A stretch of 64,000 nt of DNA from 40CM-2-70-7 sp035631315. Lineage in GTDB: Bacteria; Gemmatimonadota; Gemmatimonadetes; Gemmatimonadales; GWC2-71-9. Numbering within the stretch: the first letter of the stretch is position 1; each line of letters opens with the position of its first letter. Below the pieces are notes generated by a model. It was not told the origin of the DNA. It was given only the letters and a program-made list of their open reading frames with translations, and made no database searches. Of the stretch, positions 35,352 through 44,145 are shown one piece after another. The DNA lies in assembly GCA_035631315.1 (NCBI GenBank), contig DASQIZ010000116.1:99336-163335 (forward strand), read 5' to 3'. A program made the position numbers and the translations under genes.

Positions 35352-37400
35352 ATGCCCGTCACGACCCGTCCGCTGTTCGATCCTCCCATCGTGCGTCGAG
35401 CGATCCGCGACTCGTTCGCGAAGCTCGATCCTCGGAACCTGACCCAGAACCCCGTGATGTTCGTGGTGATGGTGGGAAGTGCCCTGACGACGCTGATCCT
35501 GATCCGCGACATCGCGACGGGTCAGCACGGCCTCGGGTTCACACTTCAGATCACGGTTTGGCTCTGGTTCACGGTGGTGTTCGCGAACTTCGCGGAGGCA
35601 ATGGCCGAGGGCCGTGGGAAGGCACAGGCCGAATCCCTGAAGAAGACCCGCACCCTCATACCCGCGAAGCGGCTGAAGAATCCTGCGGACAAGCACTCGG
35701 GTGAATGGACCAAGGCTAACGAGCTGCGACGGGGCGATGTCGTGATCTGCATCCCCAACGACCTCATTCCCGGCGACGGCGAGGTCATCGAGGGAGTGGC
35801 GTCGGTGGACGAGTCGGCCATCACCGGCGAATCGGCACCCGTGATTCGGGAGTCGGGCGGGGACCGGTCCGCAGTCACCGGTGGCACGCGTGTGCTCTCC
35901 GACTACCTGATCATCAGGATCACCGCGAACCCCGGCGAGACCTTCGTCGACCGGATGATCTCCCTGGTCGAAGGCGCCAGCCGGCAGAAGACACCCAATG
36001 AGATCGCTCTCATCATCCTGCTCTCCGGCCTCACCATCGTCTTCCTGCTGGCGGTCGTGACGCTCCAGCCGTTCGCGATCTACTCTGGTGGAGCGGTCTC
36101 CATCCCGATTCTCGTCTCGCTCCTGGTCTGCCTCATCCCCACGACCATCGGCGGCCTGCTCTCCGCCATCGGGATCGCCGGGATGGACCGGATGATCCAG
36201 CACAACGTGATCGCGATGAGCGGGCGTGCCGTGGAGGCGGCCGGAGACGTCAACACGCTTCTGCTGGACAAGACTGGCACGATCACGCTGGGCAATCGTC
36301 AAGCCGTCGAGTTCATCGCCGCCCCGGGGGTCACGCGCGAATACCTCGCCGACCGGGCCCAGCTCGCCTCCCTTCCGGACGAAACGCCCGAGGGGCGCAG
36401 CATCGTGATCCTCGCCAAGCAGTTCGGCCACCGCGCCCGTCCGCTCGAGCAAACCGAGCTGGTCCGCTTTTCGGCTACGACGCGCATGAGCGGCGTGAAC
36501 GCCGGCGGCGTTCAGCTGCGGAAGGGCGCGGCCGACGCCATCGGCCGCTGGCTACGGGACCACGACGGCGAGATGCCGGCGGCCCTCACGACGTCGGTCG
36601 AGCGCATCGCCAGGGAAGGCGGGACCCCGCTGGTGGTTGCAGAGCGGGAGAGCGGCAGGGCACGCGCCCTCGGCGCGGTCTATCTGAAGGACGTCGTGAA
36701 GGGCGGGATCCGGGAGCGCTTCGAGCAGCTCCGGGCCATGGGCATCCGGACCGTGATGATCACCGGAGACAATCCGCTCACGGCCGCGGCCATCGCGGCG
36801 GAAGCGGGAGTGGACGACTTCCTGGCCGAGGCGAAGCCCGAGGACAAGATGGCGCTGATCAAGAAGGAGCAGGAAGGAGGACGGCTGGTCGCGATGACCG
36901 GTGACGGGACGAACGACGCACCGGCGCTGGCTCAAGCTGACGTGGCCGTCGCGATGCACTCGGGGACACAGGCAGCCAAGGAAGCCGGGAACTTGATCGA
37001 TCTCGACTCGAACCCGACGAAACTCATCGAGGTCGTGGAGATCGGGAAGCAGCTCCTGATCACCCGTGGTTCGCTCACGACGTTCTCTATTGCCAACGAC
37101 GTGGCCAAATATTTTGCGATCATTCCGGCGATGTTCGTCGCGACCTACCCCGCCCTGCAGGCCCTGAACATCATGCGCCTCCATTCGGCACAATCTGCGG
37201 TGCTGGCAAGCGTGATCTTCAACGCCCTCATCATCATCGCCCTGATTCCATTGGCGCTCCGCGGGGTCCGGTGGAAACCGGCTCCCGCGGCGACCATTCT
37301 CCGCCGGAATCTCTGGATCTACGGCATGGGCGGAATCCTGGTGCCGTTCGCAGGCATCAAGCTGCTCGACATGCTTCTGGTCCTCGCCCGGCTGGTGTGA
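35352..37400 (+). CDS. kdpB: potassium-transporting P-type ATPase subunit B
   Basis: A 682-residue P-type ATPase. Phosphorylation motif LLLDKTGTIT with D306, actuator loop SAITGESAPV, hinge MTGDGTNDAPALAQADVAVAM, and the KdpB membrane block LLVCLIPTTIGGLLSAIGIAGMDR all present. It supplies the energy for K+ uptake at low external potassium. Spacing of 2 nt on each side in the operon. Confidence 0.97.
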   Translation: MPVTTRPLFDPPIVRRAIRDSFAKLDPRNLTQNPVMFVVMVGSALTTLILIRDIATGQHGLGFTLQITVWLWFTVVFANFAEAMAEGRGKAQAESLKKTRTLIPAKRLKNPADKHSGEWTKANELRRGDVVICIPNDLIPGDGEVIEGVASVDESAITGESAPVIRESGGDRSAVTGGTRVLSDYLIIRITANPGETFVDRMISLVEGASRQKTPNEIALIILLSGLTIVFLLAVVTLQPFAIYSGGAVSIPILVSLLVCLIPTTIGGLLSAIGIAGMDRMIQHNVIAMSGRAVEAAGDVNTLLLDKTGTITLGNRQAVEFIAAPGVTREYLADRAQLASLPDETPEGRSIVILAKQFGHRARPLEQTELVRFSATTRMSGVNAGGVQLRKGAADAIGRWLRDHDGEMPAALTTSVERIAREGGTPLVVAERESGRARALGAVYLKDVVKGGIRERFEQLRAMGIRTVMITGDNPLTAAAIAAEAGVDDFLAEAKPEDKMALIKKEQEGGRLVAMTGDGTNDAPALAQADVAVAMHSGTQAAKEAGNLIDLDSNPTKLIEVVEIGKQLLITRGSLTTFSIANDVAKYFAIIPAMFVATYPALQALNIMRLHSAQSAVLASVIFNALIIIALIPLALRGVRWKPAPAATILRRNLWIYGMGGILVPFAGIKLLDMLLVLARLV

Positions 37401-37402
37401 CC

Positions 37403-37984
37403 ATGATCAAGAACCAGATCCGTCCTGCGATCGTCGTGACACTCGTCCTGATGGTGATCACCGGGCTTGCTTATCCCGCGGCCGTCACGGGACTGGCCCA
37501 GCTCCTGTTCCCCCGCCAGGCGAACGGATCGCTCGTCACGGTGCACGGCGAGGTCGTCGGCAGCGCTTTGATCGGTCAACAGTTCGCGGGAGCCGGCTAC
37601 TTCCACTCCCGTCCATCTGGAGCCGGAAACGGCTACGATGACACCGTCTCGTCGGGCCGCAACCTCGGCCCCACCAGCGCCAAGCTCGATACCCTGGTGA
37701 TGACGGCGCTGGACAGCGAGCGGAAACTGGACGCGCCCCCCTCCGGTCAGGTGCCAGCCGATCTCGCGACGGCGTCGGGTTCGGGGCTCGACCCCCATAT
37801 CTCTCCGGCCGCGGCCGCCATTCAGGTCGCCCGCGTGGCCCGGGTCCGCCAGCTCGACTCCGCAACGGTCGCGAAGCTCGTCAGTCGCTTCACGGAAGGC
37901 CGCCAGCTCGGATTTCTCGGCGAGCCTCGCGTCAACGTCCTGCTGCTGAACCTCGCGCTCGATAGCGTCACCAACCACCGGTAG
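37403..37984 (+). CDS. kdpC: potassium-transporting ATPase subunit C
   Basis: A 193-residue subunit with one N-terminal helix (IVVTLVLMVITGLAYPAAVTG) and a periplasmic domain. Conserved blocks: GSALIGQQF, FHSRPSGAGNGYDD, SSGRNLGPTS, PADLATASGSGLDPHISPAAA and the C-terminal LGEPRVNVLLLNLAL. ATG at 37403, 2 nt after the kdpB stop, is the usual KdpC start. Confidence 0.96.
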   Translation: MIKNQIRPAIVVTLVLMVITGLAYPAAVTGLAQLLFPRQANGSLVTVHGEVVGSALIGQQFAGAGYFHSRPSGAGNGYDDTVSSGRNLGPTSAKLDTLVMTALDSERKLDAPPSGQVPADLATASGSGLDPHISPAAAAIQVARVARVRQLDSATVAKLVSRFTEGRQLGFLGEPRVNVLLLNLALDSVTNHR

Positions 37985-37994
37985 AGGAGGGTTC

Positions 37995-39341
37995 ATGCAC
38001 GCCCGGCTCTGGATCCCGTACGTCCTCCTCGCGGCTCCGCTGGCGGGTCAGCAATTCACGCCCCCCAGGACCGACACGGTCCCGAAGGCGCCCTTCGGGT
38101 TCGCCGACTTCACGTGGCTGAACGGGAACAGCCGGCAGAGTGCCTCGGTGCTCGACTCGAAGTACTTTACGGGCGAATTCCGGCTCGACGCGAGCTACAT
38201 CTACGACTTCAACCAACCGATCGACCACACCCTGGTAGGGACCTCCGAGAGTGGCCGGACCCAGGAGGTCCAGGTGCAGCAACTCGGCGTCGGTGGTGAT
38301 TTCCACGCCGGCCATGCGCACGCCCGCCTGATGACCCAGTTCGGGATGTACTCGACCATGACGCCCCGAAACGACGCCTCTCCCGGACGTGGGCAGTGGG
38401 ATCTCGCGGACGCGTATCGCTATCTCTCGGAGGCATACGGGGGCTTTCACATCGACCACTGGAACGGCGTGAATGTCGAGGCCGGTATTTTCATGTCGTA
38501 TGTCGGGCTCTTCAGTTACTACAACTATGACAATTGGGCCTATCAGCCCTCGTACGTGTCGTCGAATACGCCGTGGTTCTTCAACGGCGTCCGGATCCAG
38601 ATCTTCCCCTCTGACAAGCTCAAGATTGAGCCCTGGATCGTGAACGGCTGGCAGTCTTATGGCATGTTCAACTCTGCTCCCGGCGTCGGCTGGCAGCTGC
38701 TCTGGCGTCCCTCGGGGAGGCTGTCCGTGCTGTCGAACGAGTACTACGGCCACGACTGGCTCGGCATCCCGCATCGGTGGCGGATCCACTCGGACAACAG
38801 CCTCCAGATCAAGTACCGGGACGTGCCGAACGCATCGGTGGACAAGGCCGCGTTCTCGATCACCGTCGATCTTGGCTGTGAGAGCGGAGGGGGGGTGCGG
38901 TGCACGGGCCGAGGCCCCGGCGGCCCCGCCCAGAACTTCGCCGGGTTCATGTTCTACAACCGGCTCTGGTTCGGCCATGACCAGTACGCCCTCACGCTGG
39001 GTGGCGGCGCCATGACCAACCCCGGCCGCTATCTGGTCCTGCTGCCTCCGATCAACGGCGCGAACGCCTTCACCGGCACGCCCTACTTCACTGAGAACCC
39101 GGGCAATCAGTTCGGGGCGTGGGATCTGTCAGCGACGTTCGACTACATGCCCGACCAGTTCGCAACATTCCGCATGGAGCTGGACCACCGCGCCGCCACC
39201 GTCCCCTACTTCGCTGGCGCGGGCGGTGTCACCCCCCTCGGCGGCAATCAGGGCGCGCCGGGATCAACCGTCGCGGGGTTCACGCCCGATCTCCGAAAGA
39301 CCGAAACCCGGCTCAACGTGGCCATTCTGGTGAAGCTCTGA
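37995..39341 (+). CDS. outer-membrane beta-barrel (porin-like) protein within the kdp operon
   Basis: A 448-residue exported protein (signal MHARLWIPYVLLAAPLAGQ) with alternating amphipathic strands rich in Tyr and Trp, matching the bbp2-type porin family: FYFDASYIYDFN-like strand DASYIYDFNQP, GVGGDFHAGHAHARLMTQFG, HWNGVNVEAGIFMSYVG, YNYDNWAYQPSY, DKLKIEPWIVNGWQ and a last strand RLNVAILVKL. AGGAGG lies 8 nt before the ATG. It sits 10 nt after kdpC and 33 nt before kdpD, so it is expressed with the pump. The likely role is to let K+ cross the outer membrane when potassium is scarce (inference from position). Confidence 0.8.
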   Translation: MHARLWIPYVLLAAPLAGQQFTPPRTDTVPKAPFGFADFTWLNGNSRQSASVLDSKYFTGEFRLDASYIYDFNQPIDHTLVGTSESGRTQEVQVQQLGVGGDFHAGHAHARLMTQFGMYSTMTPRNDASPGRGQWDLADAYRYLSEAYGGFHIDHWNGVNVEAGIFMSYVGLFSYYNYDNWAYQPSYVSSNTPWFFNGVRIQIFPSDKLKIEPWIVNGWQSYGMFNSAPGVGWQLLWRPSGRLSVLSNEYYGHDWLGIPHRWRIHSDNSLQIKYRDVPNASVDKAAFSITVDLGCESGGGVRCTGRGPGGPAQNFAGFMFYNRLWFGHDQYALTLGGGAMTNPGRYLVLLPPINGANAFTGTPYFTENPGNQFGAWDLSATFDYMPDQFATFRMELDHRAATVPYFAGAGGVTPLGGNQGAPGSTVAGFTPDLRKTETRLNVAILVKL

Positions 39342-39362
39342 TTCGAGCCCTCGGGGTAGCGC

Positions 39363-39374
39363 TACCTTAGCACC
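39363..39374 (+). promoter_or_regulatory. TACCTT -10-like element before kdpD
   Basis: TACCTT (39363-39368) ends 6 nt before the kdpD ATG with no Shine-Dalgarno sequence; it may give kdpDE a basal promoter separate from the kdpF one. The surrounding TAGCGCTA (39358-39365) is a perfect 8-bp palindrome. Confidence 0.4.
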
Positions 39375-42050
39375 ATGGCGACCGACCGCCGACCAGACCC
39401 CGAATCACTGCTGGCACGGGCCCGCGCGGAGGAACGCCGTGCGGGCCGCGGGCGTCTCAAGGTCTTTTTCGGGGCCTCACCCGGTGTCGGCAAGACCTAC
39501 GCCATGCTCGAGGAAGCCCGGGCCAAGCGCCGGGAGGGTGTGGATGTGGTGGTCGGCCTGGTGGAGACCCATGGCCGCCGCGAGACCGCCGCGCTCCTCG
39601 AGGATCTCGAGCTTCTCTCCCGCCGCGGGGCGGACTATCGCGGGGTTCGTGTCGAGGAGTTCGACCTCGACGCGGCCCTTACTCGCCATCCGGACTTGAT
39701 CCTGGTCGACGAGTTGGCCCATACCAACGCGCCCGGGTCGCGTCATACCCGGCGCTTTCAGGACGTCGAAGAGCTCCTCGCCGCCGGCATCAGTGTCTAC
39801 ACCACCCTGAACGTCCAGCACCTCGAGAGTCTGAACGACGTGGTCGCCCAGATCACGGGCATTCAGGTCCGCGAAACCGTGCCCGACTCGATCCTGGACG
39901 AGGCCGACGACGTCGAGCTCGCGGACTTGTCGGCCGAGGACCTGCTGACGCGCTTGCGCGAGGGCAAGGTCTACGTGCCCGAGCAGGCGGCGCGCGCCCT
40001 CGAGGAGTTCTTCCGCAAAGGCAACTTGATCGCGTTGCGCGAGCTCGCGCTGCGGCGGACGGCCCAGCGGGTAGACGCCCAGATGCGCGGCTATCGCGAG
40101 GAGCACGGGATCCTCGAGATCTGGCCCGCTGTGGATCGTCTCCTGGTGTGCATCGGTCCCAATCCTGCGGGTGCCCGGCTGGTTCGCGCCGGCAAACGAA
40201 TGGCTGCGAGCCTCCAATGCGACTGGCTGGTGGTGTCCGTGGACGTGCCGGGACAGGCCGTCTCGGAACCGGACCGGGCCGCGCTGGCGCAGAATCTCCA
40301 CCTCGCTCAGGAGCTGGGCGCGCAGACCGCCAGCCTCTCGGGACACGACGTGGCGACGGAGCTCCTCCGCTACGCCGAGGCCCAGAATATCACGAAGGTC
40401 ATCGTCGGCAAACCGACGCATGGCCGGTGGCGGGACAAGGTCTTCGGATCCACGCTCGACGCGCTCGTCCGGGGATCGGGAGACCTCGAGGTCTACGTCA
40501 TCTCGGGTGACGACGCACGGCCGCGGCGAAAGACGCAGCCCTCCGTGCAGCGATCGCCGGTCGCCGAGTACGTCAAGGCAGCCCTGGTAGTTGCCGTGGG
40601 GACCGTTCTCGGCGCCGGCGTGTTCCGGAGTCTTTCGGTCACCGATGTCGCGATGGTCTATGTGCTTAGCGCCGGCCTGGTCGCCTCCCGCTACGGCCGT
40701 GGCCCGTCACTGCTCGCCGCGGTCCTCTCGATCGCGTGCTTCGACTTCTTCTTCGTCCCGCCGTACTTCACGTTCGCCGTCACCGATCTCCGGTATCTCC
40801 TCACGTTCGGTGTGATGCTGGGGATCTCCCTCGCGATCTCGGGCCTGACCCTCCGGATTCGCGATCAGGCCGAAGCCGCGCGCCAGCGAGAGCGGAGGAC
40901 GGGCGCGCTGTACGCCATGAGCCGGGAGCTGGCGGGTGCGCGGGGCCGTCAGGAAGTGATTCGCATCGTCGGCCATCACGTCCGTTCGAGCTTCGGCACC
41001 GACACGCAGGTCCTGCTCCCCGACGGCGCGGGCCGCCTCGTAGTCCCCTCGGGATCGTACGTCGACGACAAGGAACGGAGTGTCGCGCAGTGGGTCTTCG
41101 ACCAGGGTCGCCCTGCGGGCAAGACGACAGATACGCTGCCTGCGGCTCACGCGCTCTACCTCCCACTCCTGGCCGCGAGCGGCACCATCGGCGTCCTGGG
41201 CGCCTTGCCCGGGTCCGGGAGGGAGCTCGATGAGGCGATGACCGGCCGCCTGCTCGAGGCGTTCTCAGGACAGGCCGCACTGGCGCTCGAGCGGGAACTC
41301 CTCGCCGAGCGGGCCCAACGGGAGCAGCTGGAGGTGGAGGCCGAGCGCTTGCGGACGTCCCTGCTCTCCTCCGTATCCCACGATCTCCGCACCCCCCTGG
41401 CCGCCATTACCGGAGCGGCCGGAAGCCTTCTGGACGAGCAAGCGCCGCTCGCGCCACCAGCCCGCCGCGAGCTGCTCCAGACCATTCTCGACGAATCGCA
41501 GCGGATGAACCGGCTGATCGCGAACCTGCTCGACATGATCCGCGTCGAGAGTGGCGCCCTGCGGATTCAGCGGGAGTGGCAACCGCTGGAGGAGCCACTC
41601 GGCGTTGCGCTCATCCGCCTCGGCGACCGTTTGAAGGACAGGGTACTCAAGACTGAGTTGTCCGCCGACCTCCCGCTCGTCCCCGTCGACGCCGTCCTGC
41701 TGGAACAGGTGTTCGTCAACCTGATCGAGAATGCCGTGAAGTACACGCCGCTCGGAAGCCCGATCGACGTATCCGCAGCCTCCGACGGAAACCTTGTGCG
41801 CGTGAGCGTGGCGGACCGGGGGCCGGGAATCCCACCCGGCGAGGAGGAGCGGGTGTTCGAGAAGTTCTACCGATCCGCGGGGGCGCCGCCGGGCGGTGGC
41901 GTCGGACTCGGGCTCACGATCTGTCGGGGCATCGTGACGGCGCATGGCGGCCACATCTGGGCCGAGAACCGGCCCGGTGGCGGTGCCGTCTTTCAGTTCA
42001 CACTCCCCCTCACCGGACCGGACATTCCGGCCCTTCCAGCCATCGAGTAG
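39375..42050 (+). CDS. kdpD: potassium sensor histidine kinase
   Basis: An 891-residue kinase. KdpD domain (about 20-230) with Walker A FFGASPGVGKT and DELAHTNAPGSRHTRRFQDVEELL; Usp domain (about 250-370, with VIVGKPTHGRW); four helices of DUF4118 (about 395-490); a GAF-like region (about 515-635); HisKA with LLSSVSHDLRTPLAAITG, phospho-acceptor H669; and ATPase with NLIENAVKYTP, DRGPGIP, GVGLGLTICRGIV. It senses low K+ and turgor and activates KdpE. The next gene starts 8 nt after its stop. Confidence 0.96.
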   Translation: MATDRRPDPESLLARARAEERRAGRGRLKVFFGASPGVGKTYAMLEEARAKRREGVDVVVGLVETHGRRETAALLEDLELLSRRGADYRGVRVEEFDLDAALTRHPDLILVDELAHTNAPGSRHTRRFQDVEELLAAGISVYTTLNVQHLESLNDVVAQITGIQVRETVPDSILDEADDVELADLSAEDLLTRLREGKVYVPEQAARALEEFFRKGNLIALRELALRRTAQRVDAQMRGYREEHGILEIWPAVDRLLVCIGPNPAGARLVRAGKRMAASLQCDWLVVSVDVPGQAVSEPDRAALAQNLHLAQELGAQTASLSGHDVATELLRYAEAQNITKVIVGKPTHGRWRDKVFGSTLDALVRGSGDLEVYVISGDDARPRRKTQPSVQRSPVAEYVKAALVVAVGTVLGAGVFRSLSVTDVAMVYVLSAGLVASRYGRGPSLLAAVLSIACFDFFFVPPYFTFAVTDLRYLLTFGVMLGISLAISGLTLRIRDQAEAARQRERRTGALYAMSRELAGARGRQEVIRIVGHHVRSSFGTDTQVLLPDGAGRLVVPSGSYVDDKERSVAQWVFDQGRPAGKTTDTLPAAHALYLPLLAASGTIGVLGALPGSGRELDEAMTGRLLEAFSGQAALALERELLAERAQREQLEVEAERLRTSLLSSVSHDLRTPLAAITGAAGSLLDEQAPLAPPARRELLQTILDESQRMNRLIANLLDMIRVESGALRIQREWQPLEEPLGVALIRLGDRLKDRVLKTELSADLPLVPVDAVLLEQVFVNLIENAVKYTPLGSPIDVSAASDGNLVRVSVADRGPGIPPGEEERVFEKFYRSAGAPPGGGVGLGLTICRGIVTAHGGHIWAENRPGGGAVFQFTLPLTGPDIPALPAIE

Positions 42051-42058
42051 CTTCCCGC
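42048..42058 (+). promoter_or_regulatory. TAGCTT before kdpE, overlapping the kdpD stop
   Basis: TAGCTT (42048-42053) starts with the kdpD stop TAG and ends 5 nt before the kdpE ATG. No Shine-Dalgarno sequence is seen. It could allow separate leaderless initiation, or it could be chance. Confidence 0.3.
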
Positions 42059-42754
42059 ATGGCGGAGCCCCTCCCCGTCGTGCTCGTCGTCGAAGATGAT
42101 TCCCAGATGCAGAAATTCCTTCAGACCGCGCTGGTCCAGCACCGGTACCGGCCCGTGGAGGCCTCCACGGCGCGCGAGGCACTGACGCAGCACGCGGGGC
42201 ATCACCCCGACGTCATTCTGCTCGACCTCGGTCTCCCAGATGGGGACGGCATCGACGTCGCGCGCACCATCCGCGCGCAATCGCGGACGCCAATCATCGT
42301 CCTCTCGGCACGGGGTCAGGAGCAGGACAAGGTTTCGGCGCTTGATGCCGGCGCCGACGACTACCTCACGAAGCCGTTCGGTGTGGAGGAGCTGCTGGCG
42401 CGTCTTCGAGTGGCCTTGCGTCGCGCCGCGCGCCCGATGAATGGCGACGACTCGATCGCCGGGTTCGGTGACGTGCGAGTGGATCTGGAGAAGCGGGAGG
42501 TACGGCGCGGGAAGGAGGTCGTGCATCTCACGCCCACCGAGTACCGACTGCTGACCACGCTGGTGCGGCACCCGGGACGGGTGCTCACTCACCGGCAGCT
42601 GGTGCGTGAAGTGTGGGGAGCGCACACGGGCGACCAGACGGCGAGCCTTCGGGTCCACATGACACAGCTGCGGCACAAACTCGAGAAGGATCCCGCCCGC
42701 CCACGCCATCTCACCACCGAGATCGGCGTGGGGTACCGCCTCCAGATCGACTGA
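42059..42754 (+). CDS. kdpE: OmpR-family response regulator KdpE
   Basis: A 231-residue regulator. Receiver domain (1-120) with E12/D13/D14, D56 in VILLDLGLPDGDG and the YLTKPF lysine; winged-helix domain (about 130-228) with LTPTEYRLLTTLVRHPGRVLTHRQLVREVWG and HMTQLRHKLEKDPARPRHL and GVGYRL. This is the KdpE type (the TEYRLL...HxGxVLTHRxLLxxVWG block). Its likely target is the direct repeat before the operon. The gene ends 4 nt before a convergent gene. Confidence 0.96.
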   Translation: MAEPLPVVLVVEDDSQMQKFLQTALVQHRYRPVEASTAREALTQHAGHHPDVILLDLGLPDGDGIDVARTIRAQSRTPIIVLSARGQEQDKVSALDAGADDYLTKPFGVEELLARLRVALRRAARPMNGDDSIAGFGDVRVDLEKREVRRGKEVVHLTPTEYRLLTTLVRHPGRVLTHRQLVREVWGAHTGDQTASLRVHMTQLRHKLEKDPARPRHLTTEIGVGYRLQID

Positions 42755-42758
42755 CCGC

Positions 42759-44063
42759 CTAGCGCCGCCTCGGCACGACCATCCAGGCGCCGACCGTCCC
42801 GCCGGTCCGCGGTGCCGTCGAGCTGGTCGCGGGACGTGTGGCGACACTCGGAGCCGCCGCCCTCGGCGCCGCACTCCGCGAAACACCCACCTGGGCACTC
42901 GAACTCGCCGCCCTCGACATCAACATCGTCCCGCGCCCGCGAATCGGCATGCTCGCGGCGACCGTGGTCGCCACCTCGGGCGCGCGCTCGACAGGAGGCG
43001 TGACGGCTGCTGGGGCAAGCGCCGCAGGACTGGCTGGACGCTCGGGCCGGGGCGGATGCACGTACGGGAGCAGCAGAGTCGCCCGGGCCGCAGGTGCGGC
43101 GCCCGCCAACCTGCCAAGCTCCGCTCCGGTGACGGGGTGCGAGGCGAGAGTACGAACAGCGCCAGGCGTCGGTGCTGGTGCGACCGGCGTGCGGGTGCGG
43201 ACACCAACCTCAGGAATGGTCCGTCGACGTGGCACTACCGGCGGTGCACCGGGATTCGCAGGAGCCGAGTGAATCGGGAGGACCATCGAGGCAACGCCCT
43301 GCGGATTAGCGGGCGTGGGCAGCGACGGAGAAGGAGCCTGTTGTCCGAAGTCGCGATGACGGTGGCGGCCGAAGACTTCTGGTGCGTCGAAGTACGAGCA
43401 ATACACATACGGATTGCTGCCGTCACACACCTTGGTCGCTTCATCCGGGATGTTGCTGTAGGTCGGGAACGTGTCGTCAGGATTCTGGTACGTCTGGGCC
43501 GTCTGGGCCGTCTGGGCCGTCCCGGTGGCACCGCCCGCGCTCTGGGCGATCGCCTCCGGAGCGACCGTGTAGCTCAGGACGTCGTAGGTGAATCCGCCGT
43601 CGCCCAGCATCCGCTGGACAATATCCTGCATCCCGCCCTCCGGATCCGCGCCACTCCACGAGGGCCGGAGTGCATCGGGGTCCCACGAGACTTCGTGCGT
43701 GAACTCATTGAACCAGACGGGATCAGGACTGAGTGCTGCGAGGATCTTTCCATTTCCGTCTGGTTCGTTCACGGTCCAGATCGGCTCGTCACCCTTCCCC
43801 CGAACCTCCCACGTCCCCGCCGTGATATGCGGATCGTCGGTAGGCCGGGCCGGGAACAGAACTTCGATCTTGCCGTCCGTCCGCGAATGGAGCACCACCA
43901 GGTTGCCCGCAGACCCCGCCTGGATGTACAACCGCACCCCACGGCCCCGGGAAACGGGTCCGACGGCATCCATCCAGATGCGAACGGGCCGGTCGGTCCC
44001 GGCGGTGTCGGCCGTCGCCGGGCTGGTAGGATGCTGAAGCAGGAGCAGCAGTGGCAGGATCAT
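42759..44063 (-). CDS. exported DUF4384-like protein with long Ala/Pro-rich C-terminus
   Basis: A 434-residue protein with a short signal (MILPLLLLLQHPTSPATADTAG). Residues about 25-110 match DUF4384: RVRLYIQAGSAGNLVVLHS, TDGKIEVLFPARPTDDPHITAG, EPIWTV; this domain occurs in surface and secretion-linked proteins. From about 210 on the chain is low-complexity and rich in Ala, Pro and Arg, with no recognised domain; a 9-bp repeat encodes TAQ three times near residue 185-195. GGGAG lies 5 nt before the ATG. A start nine codons earlier is possible but lacks the signal and ribosome site. Convergent with kdpE. Confidence 0.7.
   Translation of the reverse strand: MILPLLLLLQHPTSPATADTAGTDRPVRIWMDAVGPVSRGRGVRLYIQAGSAGNLVVLHSRTDGKIEVLFPARPTDDPHITAGTWEVRGKGDEPIWTVNEPDGNGKILAALSPDPVWFNEFTHEVSWDPDALRPSWSGADPEGGMQDIVQRMLGDGGFTYDVLSYTVAPEAIAQSAGGATGTAQTAQTAQTYQNPDDTFPTYSNIPDEATKVCDGSNPYVYCSYFDAPEVFGRHRHRDFGQQAPSPSLPTPANPQGVASMVLPIHSAPANPGAPPVVPRRRTIPEVGVRTRTPVAPAPTPGAVRTLASHPVTGAELGRLAGAAPAARATLLLPYVHPPRPERPASPAALAPAAVTPPVERAPEVATTVAASMPIRGRGTMLMSRAASSSAQVGVSRSAAPRAAAPSVATRPATSSTAPRTGGTVGAWMVVPRRR
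43492..43518 (-). repeat. 9-bp tandem repeat, three copies
   Basis: GTCTGGGCC three times in a row (43492-43500, 43501-43509, 43510-43518). In frame it encodes repeated TAQ triplets, so copy-number change would not break the reading frame. Confidence 0.75.
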
Positions 44064-44145
44064 GAGGTCTCCCGGCTGGTGGCCTATCATACTGCATACG
44101 CTGCTGGCCCGTCAGCCGTTCCCCGGTTTCCGGCGTATGTAGAGC

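Noticed and set aside
35094..36452. 452-codon minus-strand frame inside kdpA/kdpB
   Set aside because: kdpA and kdpB are unmistakable on the plus strand.
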